Source: Burkholderia catarinensis
Lineage (GTDB): Bacteria > Pseudomonadota > Gammaproteobacteria > Burkholderiales > Burkholderiaceae
DNA length: 64,000 nt
NCBI RefSeq assembly: GCF_001883705.2
Contig: NZ_MDEQ02000021.1
Span: 54,738 to 118,737, forward strand
Reading direction: 5' to 3'
Made by a program: the position numbers and the translations under genes. The notes under the pieces are model-generated. The model saw nothing but the letters and a program-made list of their open reading frames with translations, ran no database searches and was not told the DNA's origin. Positions 32,253-44,333 of this stretch are shown piece by piece; the stretch's first letter is position 1, and each line of letters opens with the position of its first letter.

Positions 32253-33536
32253 ATGCACGTGATCGTCCTCGGCGCCGGCGTGATCGGCGTCACCACCGCC
32301 TGGCACCTGCGCGAAGCAGGCTGCGACGTCACCGTGATCGAACGCGAAGCCGATGTCGCACTGGCGACGAGCCTCGGCAACGCGGGCGTGATCGCACCCG
32401 GCTACGTGACGCCATGGGCCGCCCCGGGGATGCCCGGCAAGATCCTCAAGTACCTGTTCAAGCCCGCGTCGCCGCTGATCTTCCGGCCGACGCTCGATGC
32501 CGCGCAGTGGCGCTGGATCGCGCGCTGGCTGCGCGAATGCGAATTCGAGCGGTTCCGCGTGAACAAGCAGCGGATGCAGCGCATCGCGTATTACAGCCGC
32601 GCGTGCCTGCATGCGTTCCGCGACCGTCATCCATTCGACTACGGCGCGAGCCGCGGCTACCTGCAACTGCTGCGCGGCGCGTTCGACGTCGAGATGGTGC
32701 AACCCGCGCTGAAGGTGCTGCGCGACGCCGGCATCGCGTTTCGCGAACTCGACGCCGCCGGCTGCGCGGCGATCGAGCCGGGCCTGCGCTGGGCGCGGCA
32801 GGCGCCCGTCGGCGGCATCTACCTGCCCGACGACGAAGCCGGCGACTGCGCGCGCTTCACGCGCGAACTGCGGGCGCTGTGCGAAGCGCACGGCGTGACG
32901 TTCCGGTTTCGCACCGGGATCCGCACGCTCGACGTCGCGGGCGGCAGGGTGCACGGCGTGCGGGTCGATACGCAGGACGAAAACAGCACGACGAGACACG
33001 AAGCCCGGCTTGCCGCCGACGCGATCGTCGTCGCGCTCGGCGTCGACAGCGCCGGCCTGCTGAAGCCGCACGGCATCGACGTGCCGCTGTATCCGGTGAA
33101 GGGCTACTCGGCAACGCTTGCGGTCGTCGACGATGAAAAGGCGCCACGCGCCGCGCTGATGGACGAATCGCTGAAGACGGCGATCACGCGCTTCGGCCCG
33201 ACGCTGCGCGTCGCGGGCACCGCGGAGCTCGGCAACCGGCACGCGGCGCTGCGGCAGCAGGCGCTCGATACGCTGATGAAGGTGCTCGACGACTGGTTCC
33301 CGCACGCGGCCGATCGCGCGTCCGCGCGCTTCTGGGTCGGCCGCCGGCCGATGACGCCCGACGGGCCGCCGCTGCTTGGCGCGAGCGGGATCGACGGGCT
33401 CTGGCTCAACGTCGGCCACGGCTCGACGGGCTGGGCGATGTCGATGGGTTCGGGAAAGGTGCTGGCGGATCTCGTCACGGGACGCGAGCCGGAGATCGAC
33501 CTGTCGGGCCTGACGCTCGCGCGCTACGACCGGTAG
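32253..33536 (+). CDS. D-amino acid dehydrogenase-like FAD oxidoreductase (DadA paralogue)
   Basis: A 427-residue DAO-family flavoprotein. The FAD motif VLGAGVIGVTTAWHL is at residues 4-18, GNAGVIAPGYVTPWAAPG at 42-59 matches the DadA active-site region, and RFWVGRRPMTPDGPPLLG plus VGHGSTGWAMSMGSG close the protein as in DadA. It would pass electrons from D-amino acid oxidation to the respiratory chain. The sequence differs clearly from the main Burkholderia DadA as I remember it, so I leave the symbol out. It is 25 bp after the MFS gene and probably co-transcribed with it. Confidence 0.82.
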   Translation: MHVIVLGAGVIGVTTAWHLREAGCDVTVIEREADVALATSLGNAGVIAPGYVTPWAAPGMPGKILKYLFKPASPLIFRPTLDAAQWRWIARWLRECEFERFRVNKQRMQRIAYYSRACLHAFRDRHPFDYGASRGYLQLLRGAFDVEMVQPALKVLRDAGIAFRELDAAGCAAIEPGLRWARQAPVGGIYLPDDEAGDCARFTRELRALCEAHGVTFRFRTGIRTLDVAGGRVHGVRVDTQDENSTTRHEARLAADAIVVALGVDSAGLLKPHGIDVPLYPVKGYSATLAVVDDEKAPRAALMDESLKTAITRFGPTLRVAGTAELGNRHAALRQQALDTLMKVLDDWFPHAADRASARFWVGRRPMTPDGPPLLGASGIDGLWLNVGHGSTGWAMSMGSGKVLADLVTGREPEIDLSGLTLARYDR

Positions 33537-34099
33537 GTGCCGGTGTTGCCGTCCGCCCGGGCGATCGGTGCGGACACGATCGGCCGATGCGACACGCCCT
33601 CGTGCGACAGCCGGCTTTCGAACAGCGTCAGCGCTTCGATGCGCAGCACGACCGGCCGCCCGGGCGCGCCGCCGTGCGCGGGCTGGCCGACCGCATCGTG
33701 CGGCAGCCGCGCGAGCGTCACGTGCGGCCGGAACGGCCGCCGGTCGGCCGGCACGCCGAGCTCGCCCAGCAGCACCGCCAGCCCGGCATTCAGCGCGACG
33801 CAGGCGGGATCGGCCTCGAGCTCCGCGACGATCAGCCTCGCGCGCGGCAGGCTCGGCCACCACGCGATCCGCTCGACCGGCAGCAACGGCAGCGCATGCG
33901 CTGCCGCGAGCGCGGGCAGGTGCGCAGCCAGCGCATCGCAACGTTCCCGCTCGATCGCGCCGATGAACGCGAGCGTCAAGTGCAGTTGCGCGGGCAGCAT
34001 GCGCCGCGCACCACGGGTGACCGGCAACGCGTGCAGCGCGTCGCGCGATGCCGCATCGGGCATCAGCGCGACGAACGCACGGAGCCGGTCGCCGTTCAT
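33524..34099 (-). CDS. thpR: RNA 2',3'-cyclic phosphodiesterase (LigT/ThpR family)
   Basis: A 191-residue 2H phosphoesterase. The two HxT(x) motifs are HLTL at 40-43 and HVTL at 126-129, which hydrolyse 2',3'-cyclic phosphates on RNA ends; the true cellular substrate is uncertain. The gene ends inside the last 13 bp of the convergent DadA-like gene and its start overlaps the symporter stop by 4 bp, so it is translated with the symporter. Confidence 0.87.
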   Translation of the reverse strand: MNGDRLRAFVALMPDAASRDALHALPVTRGARRMLPAQLHLTLAFIGAIERERCDALAAHLPALAAAHALPLLPVERIAWWPSLPRARLIVAELEADPACVALNAGLAVLLGELGVPADRRPFRPHVTLARLPHDAVGQPAHGGAPGRPVVLRIEALTLFESRLSHEGVSHRPIVSAPIARADGNTGTYRS

Positions 34100-35586
34100 G
34101 ACTCGCGCACCGCGGCGCGCGGCGCGCCCGCCACGTCGGCCGGAACCGGACGCTGCGGCAACGGGCCGTGCTCGCCCCACACGTCGGCCGGCAGCACCCG
34201 CGCGAGTTCGGGGATCGTGTTGCGCGTGAACACCGGATCGGCAACGCCTGCCGCGCGCTGGCGACGATAGTCGGACCACGCGGCGTGCGCATACTTGCCG
34301 AGCGCGAGGATCGCGATCAGGTTGATGATCGCCATCAGCCCCATGCTCGTATCGGCCATCGCCCACACAAGCGGCAGCTGCCCGACGCTGCCGAACATCA
34401 CCATCCCGAGCACCGCGACGCGGAACAGCGGCAGCACGCCGCGCCGCTTCGTGATGAATTCGACGTTACCTTCCGCATACGCGTAGTTGCCGATCACCGA
34501 CGAGAACGCGAGGAAGAAGATCGCGACGGCCATGTAGATGCCGCCCCAGTCGCCGACGTGGCTCGAGATCGCGCGCTGCGTGAGCGCCGCGCCTTCCATG
34601 CCGGTGCCGAGCTCGTACTGGCCCGACAGCAGGATCACGAACGCGGTCGCGCTGCAGATCACGATCGTGTCGACGAACACGCCGAGCATCTGGATCAGCC
34701 CTTGCGTGACGGGGTGCCGCGTGCTCGCGGTCGCGGCCGCATTCGGCGCGCTGCCCATCCCCGCCTCGTTCGAGAACAGCCCGCGCTTCACGCCGATCGC
34801 GATCGCCTGGCTGAGTGCATAGCCGGTCAGGCCGCCCGCCGCCTGCTCGAGGCCGAACGCGCTCTTCACGATCAATACGATCACGTCCGGCACCAGTGCG
34901 ATGTGCGTCGCGACCGCGTAGACCGCGAGCGCGAGGTAGCCGATCGCCATCAGCGGCACGATCACCTGCGCGACCGTCGCGATGCGGCGGATGCCGCCGA
35001 AGATGATCGGAGCGGAGAGCAGCACGAGACCGAGGCCGACCGTCTCGCGGCTCCAGCCGAACGACGCATGGAACGCGTCGGCGATCGCGTTCGCCTGCAC
35101 CGCGTTGAACACGAAGCCGAACGCGAGGATCAGAGACAGCGAGAACAGCACGCCGAAACCGCGCGAGCGCAGGCCCGTCTGGATGTAGTACGCGGGGCCG
35201 CCGCGATAGCTGCCGTCCGGGTGCGACACCTTGAAGATCTGCGCGAGCGTTGCCTCGACGAACGCGGACGACATCCCGACGAGCGCGGTCATCCACATCC
35301 AGAAGATCGCGCCCGGCCCGCCGACCGTCAGCGCGACCGCGACGCCGGCGATGTTGCCGGTGCCCACGCGGCTGGCAAGCCCGGTCGCGAACGCCTGGAA
35401 CGACGAAATGCTGCCCGGCTCGCCCTTGCTGCCGACCAGTTTCATGCTGAGGAACAGCGCCTTCAGCTGGATCATCCGGAACCGCAGCGTGAACCATGCG
35501 CCCACGCCGAGCAGCAACGCAATCAGCACGTAGTTCCACAGCACGCCGTTGACGGCATCGATCAGCCCTTGCACGAATGCTTCCAT
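34096..35586 (-). CDS. Alanine/glycine:cation symporter (AGCS family)
   Basis: A 496-residue sodium:alanine symporter family protein with about ten hydrophobic helices. Family signatures are VGTGNIAGVAVALTVGGPGAIFWMW (about 76-100), SYRGGPAYYIQ-like GGPAYYIQTG, and SNEAGMGSAPNAAATA around 267-282. The C-terminal 50 residues are hydrophilic. It faces the DadA-like gene, and both could serve alanine use, but they are on opposite strands. The upstream AT-rich stretch 35590-35700 probably contains the promoter. Confidence 0.92.
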   Translation of the reverse strand: MEAFVQGLIDAVNGVLWNYVLIALLLGVGAWFTLRFRMIQLKALFLSMKLVGSKGEPGSISSFQAFATGLASRVGTGNIAGVAVALTVGGPGAIFWMWMTALVGMSSAFVEATLAQIFKVSHPDGSYRGGPAYYIQTGLRSRGFGVLFSLSLILAFGFVFNAVQANAIADAFHASFGWSRETVGLGLVLLSAPIIFGGIRRIATVAQVIVPLMAIGYLALAVYAVATHIALVPDVIVLIVKSAFGLEQAAGGLTGYALSQAIAIGVKRGLFSNEAGMGSAPNAAATASTRHPVTQGLIQMLGVFVDTIVICSATAFVILLSGQYELGTGMEGAALTQRAISSHVGDWGGIYMAVAIFFLAFSSVIGNYAYAEGNVEFITKRRGVLPLFRVAVLGMVMFGSVGQLPLVWAMADTSMGLMAIINLIAILALGKYAHAAWSDYRRQRAAGVADPVFTRNTIPELARVLPADVWGEHGPLPQRPVPADVAGAPRAAVRES

Positions 35587-36123
35587 CCAGAGTCCTTGTA
35601 AATAGGGTCAGTCATATGCGACGGCCGCACGAACACGGCCCGAGGGGCGACATGATATGACAATTCGCAAGAATAATTACAAACTGAAAGGATTTGATGT
35701 CGAGGCAAATCAGGGGACTGATCTCACCTGATTGGATGAGCCTACCCCTCCTACCTTAAACAATCTTCTGTGACTGTTGGACACCTTGCCGTGCCAACAG
35801 GACGTACAAAGAAAGGCGCTTGCACATTTCGACTTTTCTCGACGCCTACCCGGAGGATACGCAGCGGTAGTTGATCGTCAGGCCGCCCCTGCACCTTCAG
35901 CATCCCCGCGCCCATAGCCCGAGTCCGGCAAATTCTGAGACAAGGTAGCGGCGTCGCATGCTCTCGGAAATCTCTTTTGATTGCACGTCGCAGAATCATT
36001 CTGGATGCCTCTTTCACGAATCCACGTCGAACAAACTCCTTGTAGCCGGCAGAAAAAAATACAACCTTCATACCCTCAGGTATGCGAATCACCATCAAAA
36101 ACCACGACTGCACGGGATACGAA
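35587..36123. other. AT-rich non-coding stretch at the left edge of the islet
   Basis: Roughly 540 bp with no convincing gene and a base composition clearly lower in GC than the flanks. 35590-35700 likely includes the symporter promoter on the minus strand. A CTGTTGG/CCAACAG stem-loop lies at 35774-35800. No insertion-sequence ends, integrase fragment, tRNA or flanking direct repeat was recognised. Confidence 0.5.
35774..35800. repeat. Stem-loop in the islet upstream region
   Basis: CTGTTGG and CCAACAG enclose CAC...GTG, giving a 10-bp stem with one bulged base and the loop CTTGCC. No T-run follows on either strand. It could be a transcript leader structure of the toxin gene or a decayed terminator. 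Confidence 0.45.
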
Positions 36124-37257
36124 ATGATTAAGCGCAACCCTCAAGAACCGACAAACCACGCCTCCGAAGAAAAACAGCAGTCGTTGATGCGACGACGTTT
36201 TCTGGTTGCCTCAACAGCGCTCCCGTTTGGCACGCTGCTGAAACACTCGACTGCCATGGCTCAAGGCAACGTTCTCCCGCCTATCACGATCACGACGCCG
36301 AGACCGCCCGACTTCAATTTCGGCGATTTCAACATCAAGGTGGACGAAATTCCCGGCGCCAGCCCTGGCGCCGGAATCCCGGCACCTTCAATTTGCTTTA
36401 ATCAGTATTGCACATCGAATTACATGTTGCATTTCGCAAACATCGGAAACATGGTCCGCGCCACCGAGATGTTTCTCAAACATCTTCAGGTATTCGGGGG
36501 CAACGATACAACATTCTGGCGCAATCAATTGATGATGGTGGGTGGATTCACTCCATGGCTGGCCGTCGGTGGCTACAAATATTTGCCTGGAGCCAACCAA
36601 TACGGATTCAATTTCGAACCAGGGAAATATGCCAATATCACTGCGCTATTTGGAATCTATATTGGACAATCAAGCGGCATCCCGCCAACGAGTACATTCG
36701 CGTCATACGGCAATCCGCTGATGTTCGTCGATGCACTCGACCATTGGATACGCGGGGATGGAGCCCAACGTACCGTTCATATTGAATCACTCAACTTGAA
36801 GATGAGCATCCTCGACTTCCCGAAAATATCGGAAGCCATCGAAAATCCCGGATATGGCCCCGGCACCTACTCGCTCGACACCCCTTTCAGCACCAACATC
36901 TTCAATCACGGAACAAAGGATTTCTGGAGTGCCACAGTCTTTGGGCGAGTATCCGGCAGGGTACGCGGCACGCTTGTGATGCTCGAGGACGACACATATC
37001 GATTCGACGGTTACTACTCACTCAACCCCGACAGGTTCGATGCAGATCCTTCCAACCGGCCATTCCTGCAGGAGGCAGCAACAACGTTCCTGTCCAAGCT
37101 CGGCGCCACCTTGGGACACAAGGACTATCAAATCAACTTTTTCGGCGAAAAAAGTCTCTCGTTTTCAGGCCAACGACCGGTCAAGAATGCAGGCACACGC
37201 CCCCCGGAGGCAGTCCATAGACCGTCGCTCGGTGGACTGATGCGACCGCCTCGCTAG
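36124..37257 (+). CDS. Colicin M-like (lipid II-degrading) bacteriocin with Tat-type signal peptide
   Basis: The 377-residue protein aligns by eye with colicin M over its C-terminal 170 residues: HWIRGDGAQRTVHIESLNLK (207-226) against colicin M's HYLWGNGAERSVNIANIGLK, then GTLVM, the NPDRFD...NRP region (301-313) and LSKLGATLGHKDYQINFFGE (324-343) against LTRLGAMFSGKEYQILLPGE. Colicin M cleaves lipid II in the periplasm using a D-x-Y-D ... HR motif. Here it reads D303-x-F305-D306 ... N311-R312, so Tyr and His are replaced and the loop is one residue shorter. The N-terminus carries MRRRFLVASTA (22-32), a hydrophobic stretch and AMA-QG at 46/47, a plausible Tat signal. Next comes LPPITIT (51-57), resembling a TonB box, and a Pro-rich linker. 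Codon use is less GC-biased than in the neighbours. Other in-frame starts are 36082 and 36187. Confidence 0.75.
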   Translation: MIKRNPQEPTNHASEEKQQSLMRRRFLVASTALPFGTLLKHSTAMAQGNVLPPITITTPRPPDFNFGDFNIKVDEIPGASPGAGIPAPSICFNQYCTSNYMLHFANIGNMVRATEMFLKHLQVFGGNDTTFWRNQLMMVGGFTPWLAVGGYKYLPGANQYGFNFEPGKYANITALFGIYIGQSSGIPPTSTFASYGNPLMFVDALDHWIRGDGAQRTVHIESLNLKMSILDFPKISEAIENPGYGPGTYSLDTPFSTNIFNHGTKDFWSATVFGRVSGRVRGTLVMLEDDTYRFDGYYSLNPDRFDADPSNRPFLQEAATTFLSKLGATLGHKDYQINFFGEKSLSFSGQRPVKNAGTRPPEAVHRPSLGGLMRPPR

Positions 37258-37263
37258 CACGCC

Positions 37264-37295
37264 CCCGGGCAGCTCCGGAAATTTGACTGCCCGGG
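37264..37295. repeat. Inverted repeat between toxin and immunity genes
   Basis: CCCGGGCAG (37264-37272) and CTGCCCGGG (37287-37295) flank a 14-base loop, starting 7 bp after the toxin stop. No T-run follows, so it is not a standard terminator, but it could reduce read-through or protect the mRNA end. Confidence 0.5.
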
Positions 37296-37334
37296 TCACC
37301 CCCGCATGTTGTTCATGCAAACATTGAGCGCCTC

Positions 37335-37730
37335 ATGATTTCCAGAGTCGTACGCGGAGTTCTCTGGCTAGTTCTCTCGGTAGTTATCGCAGCGATCTGC
37401 GCCTTCGCGCTGCTGGTCGCTGTCGTCGCGACTTCCCGGTACGAGAGAACCGAAGGCAGTTGCCCTGACATGTCTCTCGAAACCCTACGGAAAAAGATCC
37501 TGGTACGCCTCGAGGAACACGGAATTCCCCCGGACAGCATCCAGTTCGACGGTGCGCCGCAATATCACGCATGGAAACTGGGCATGTGGGAATTCCCGCT
37601 GCTCATTGACGAAACCCGATACATCGCGATGATCGATTGCAACGAGCAGCTTTCAAGCTATTGGGAAGTCAGGGATCAGCCGGTCGGCAAAACCGGACAA
37701 GCTCACGATCGCTCGCGGCTTCAGAAATAA
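37335..37730 (+). CDS. Putative immunity protein for the colicin M-like toxin
   Basis: A 131-residue protein with one strong membrane helix at about 8-33 and a hydrophilic, probably periplasmic domain of about 95 residues that contains two cysteines, C43 and C102. This is the layout of the colicin M immunity protein Cmi: an N-terminal anchor, a periplasmic domain and a disulfide. Local resemblance includes an acidic helix soon after the first Cys and a hydrophobic strand just before the second (RYIAMIDC here, MYYGMYHC in Cmi). Overall identity is low, so the call rests on layout and position, 77 bp downstream of the toxin on the same strand. The stop codon overlaps the T-run of the gltD terminator. 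Confidence 0.6.
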   Translation: MISRVVRGVLWLVLSVVIAAICAFALLVAVVATSRYERTEGSCPDMSLETLRKKILVRLEEHGIPPDSIQFDGAPQYHAWKLGMWEFPLLIDETRYIAMIDCNEQLSSYWEVRDQPVGKTGQAHDRSRLQK

Positions 37731-37759
37731 AAAAACCGGGCGCCCTTTCGGACACCCGG
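37729..37759 (-). terminator. Intrinsic terminator after gltD
   Basis: On the minus strand CCGGGTGTCC, loop GAAA, GGGCGCCCGG (10 pairs including two G-U), then seven T residues. It lies 29 bp beyond the gltD stop. Confidence 0.88.
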
Positions 37760-37788
37760 CTGATACGACAGCGGCGCTCGAACCGCGC

Positions 37789-39255
37789 TTATCGCGGCAG
37801 GTTCGAATGCCCCATCAGGTAAGCATCGACCGTCCGCGCGCACTGGCGGCCTTCGCGGATCGCCCACACCACGAGCGACTGGCCGCGACGCATGTCGCCC
37901 GCCGCGAACACCTTGTCGACCGACGTCGCGTACGCGCGATCGCCTTCGGTCGCCGCACGCGCATTACCGCGCGCATCCTTCGCGACGCCGAACGCGTCGA
38001 GCACGGGTGCGGCCGGCTGCGTGAAGCCCATCGCGAGCAGCACGAGATCGGCCTTCATCTCGAACTCGGAGCCCGGCACTTCCTGCATCTTGCCGTCCTT
38101 CCACTCGACGCGCACCGCGATCAGCTTCTCGACCTTGCCGTTCTTGCCTTCGAGACGCTTCGTCGCGACCGCCCAGTCGCGCTCGCAGCCTTCCTCGTGC
38201 GATGACGACGTGCGCATCTTGATCGGCCAGTACGGCCATACGAGCGGCTTGTTCTCTTCTTCCGGCGGTTGCGGCAGCAGTTCGAACTGCGTGACCTGCT
38301 TCGCGCCGTGACGGTTCGACGTGCCGACGCAGTCGGAACCCGTATCGCCGCCGCCGATCACGATCACGTGCTTGCCCTTCGCGACCAGCTGGTCGACGAG
38401 CTTGTCGCCCGCGTTCACGCGGTTCTGCTGCGGCAGGAAGTCCATCGCGAAATGGACGCCCGCGAGTTCGCGGCCCGGCACCGGCAGGTCGCGCGGCGTT
38501 TCCGAACCGCCCGCGATCACCACCGCGTCGAATTCTTCCTTCAGCTTCTCCGGCGAAATGGTTTCCTTCGCGAGGCTGCCGATCGACTCGGGCAGCGGAT
38601 CCTTGCCGATGAACACGCTGGTGCGGAACGTCACGCCTTCCGCCTCCATCTGGCGCATGCGGCGGTCGATCAGCCACTTCTCGAGCTTGAAATCGGGAAT
38701 CCCGTAACGCAGCAGGCCGCCGACCCGATCATTCTTCTCGAACACCGTCACGTCGTGGCCCGCACGTGCGAGCTGCTGCGCGACTGCGAGGCCCGCGGGG
38801 CCCGAACCGACGACCGCGACCTTCTTGCCCGTCTTGTGCTCGGCCGGCAGCGGCTTCACCCAGCCTTCCGCCCAGGCCTTGTCGATGATCGCGTGCTCGA
38901 TCGACTTGATGCCAACCGGGTCGTCGTTGATCCCGAGCGTGCACGCGGCCTCGCACGGCGCCGGGCAGATACGGCCCGTGAATTCCGGGAAGTTGTTGGT
39001 CGAGTGCAGGACTTCGATCGCCTGCTGCCAGTCCTGGCGGTAAACGAGATCGTTGAAGTCCGGGATGATGTTGTTGACCGGGCAGCCGTTGTTGCAGAAC
39101 GGGATGCCGCAATCCATGCAGCGCGCGCCCTGGACCTTCGCGTCCGCGTCGGCCAGTGCCGCGACGAATTCCTTGTAATGCTTCACGCGCGTGAGCGGTG
39201 CTTCGTACGCCTCGTGGCGGCGTTCGAACTCCAGAAAACCGGTTGCCTTGCCCAT
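37789..39255 (-). CDS. gltD: Glutamate synthase small subunit
   Basis: GltD passes electrons from NADPH through FAD and Fe-S centres to GltB for glutamate synthesis from glutamine and 2-oxoglutarate. The 488-residue protein has the N-terminal cysteine-rich Fe-S region CMDCGIPFCNNGCP (46-59) and CPAPCEAAC (97-105), FAD-binding VVGSGPAGLAVAQQL (148-162) and NADPH-binding VIGGGDTGSDCVG (294-306), and a C-terminal AAGDMRRGQSLVVWAI. Located 85 bp after gltB. Confidence 0.95.
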   Translation of the reverse strand: MGKATGFLEFERRHEAYEAPLTRVKHYKEFVAALADADAKVQGARCMDCGIPFCNNGCPVNNIIPDFNDLVYRQDWQQAIEVLHSTNNFPEFTGRICPAPCEAACTLGINDDPVGIKSIEHAIIDKAWAEGWVKPLPAEHKTGKKVAVVGSGPAGLAVAQQLARAGHDVTVFEKNDRVGGLLRYGIPDFKLEKWLIDRRMRQMEAEGVTFRTSVFIGKDPLPESIGSLAKETISPEKLKEEFDAVVIAGGSETPRDLPVPGRELAGVHFAMDFLPQQNRVNAGDKLVDQLVAKGKHVIVIGGGDTGSDCVGTSNRHGAKQVTQFELLPQPPEEENKPLVWPYWPIKMRTSSSHEEGCERDWAVATKRLEGKNGKVEKLIAVRVEWKDGKMQEVPGSEFEMKADLVLLAMGFTQPAAPVLDAFGVAKDARGNARAATEGDRAYATSVDKVFAAGDMRRGQSLVVWAIREGRQCARTVDAYLMGHSNLPR

Positions 39256-39340
39256 AAGGTGCTCTTCTGTTCGGTGTATCGGGTGGGGGAGCCGCGCGCG
39301 GCAGTCATGCGCGCGCGGCATTCGCTATGTCGTTCGTCGC

Positions 39341-44044
<4,704 letters not shown>

Positions 44045-44174
44045 GGGGACACCGTCGTAAAGGGGGCCTGGAGGGCCGTTGAACCATTTTTTGTTGCCGT
44101 CGATCCCGCTCCCGACGGGAGACGGCACGGCCGACAGTGGATGGGCATGCTTCGCCCGGGCCACCGGAATTCGG

Positions 44175-44204
44175 AATATACGCGACGAATCAAGGGAATA
44201 GCAA
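44175..44204 (-). promoter_or_regulatory. Candidate gltBD promoter
   Basis: The minus strand reads TTGCTA, 18 bases, then TATATT, about 131 bp before the gltB start. The surrounding stretch is AT-rich for this genome. Confidence 0.4.
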
Positions 44205-44223
44205 CAAAAACCACTTGATCGAT

Positions 44224-44267
44224 CCCCAATTAAATGGATGCTTCGATCTGGTGCCATTTTATTGGGG
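44224..44267. repeat. 14-bp imperfect inverted repeat between gltB and the RAYT gene
   Basis: CCCCAATTAAATGG (44224-44237) and CCATTTTATTGGGG (44254-44267) match at 13 of 14 positions around a 16-base centre. A 12-base direct repeat TCGATYTGGTGC (44243-44254 and 44273-44284) overlaps it. It lies outside the RAYT transcript and upstream of the proposed gltB promoter. It could be a regulatory site for gltB or a REP-like element linked to the RAYT gene. Confidence 0.6.
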
Positions 44268-44283
44268 CCGTATCGATTTGGTG

Positions 44284-44311
44284 CAAAAAGAAGCGGCGCC
44301 CGCAGCGCCGC
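44284..44311 (-). terminator. Intrinsic terminator after the RAYT gene
   Basis: On the minus strand GCGGCGC, loop TGCGG, GCGCCGC, then TTCTTTTT. It lies 23 bp after the gene's stop codon. Confidence 0.75.
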
Positions 44312-44333
44312 CTCCTGAACCGCCGTTCACGTG

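Noticed and set aside
35657..35730. Short plus-strand frame beginning MTIRKNNYKLKGF after the symporter gene
   Set aside because: Only about two dozen codons, no ribosome site and no family match. It could be a gene remnant but cannot be supported.
35774..35800. LexA-type SOS box controlling the bacteriocin
   Set aside because: The CTGT and ACAG ends are 19 bases apart instead of 8, and the sequence folds as a hairpin.
35751..36137. 128-residue open frame on the minus strand at the left edge of the islet
   Set aside because: It overlaps the toxin gene start antisense, has no recognisable motif and no clear ribosome site. It is better explained as chance, so it is not listed as a gene.
37264..37295. 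Terminator between toxin and immunity genes
   Set aside because: The stem is good but there is no T-run on the plus strand, so it is recorded only as an inverted repeat.
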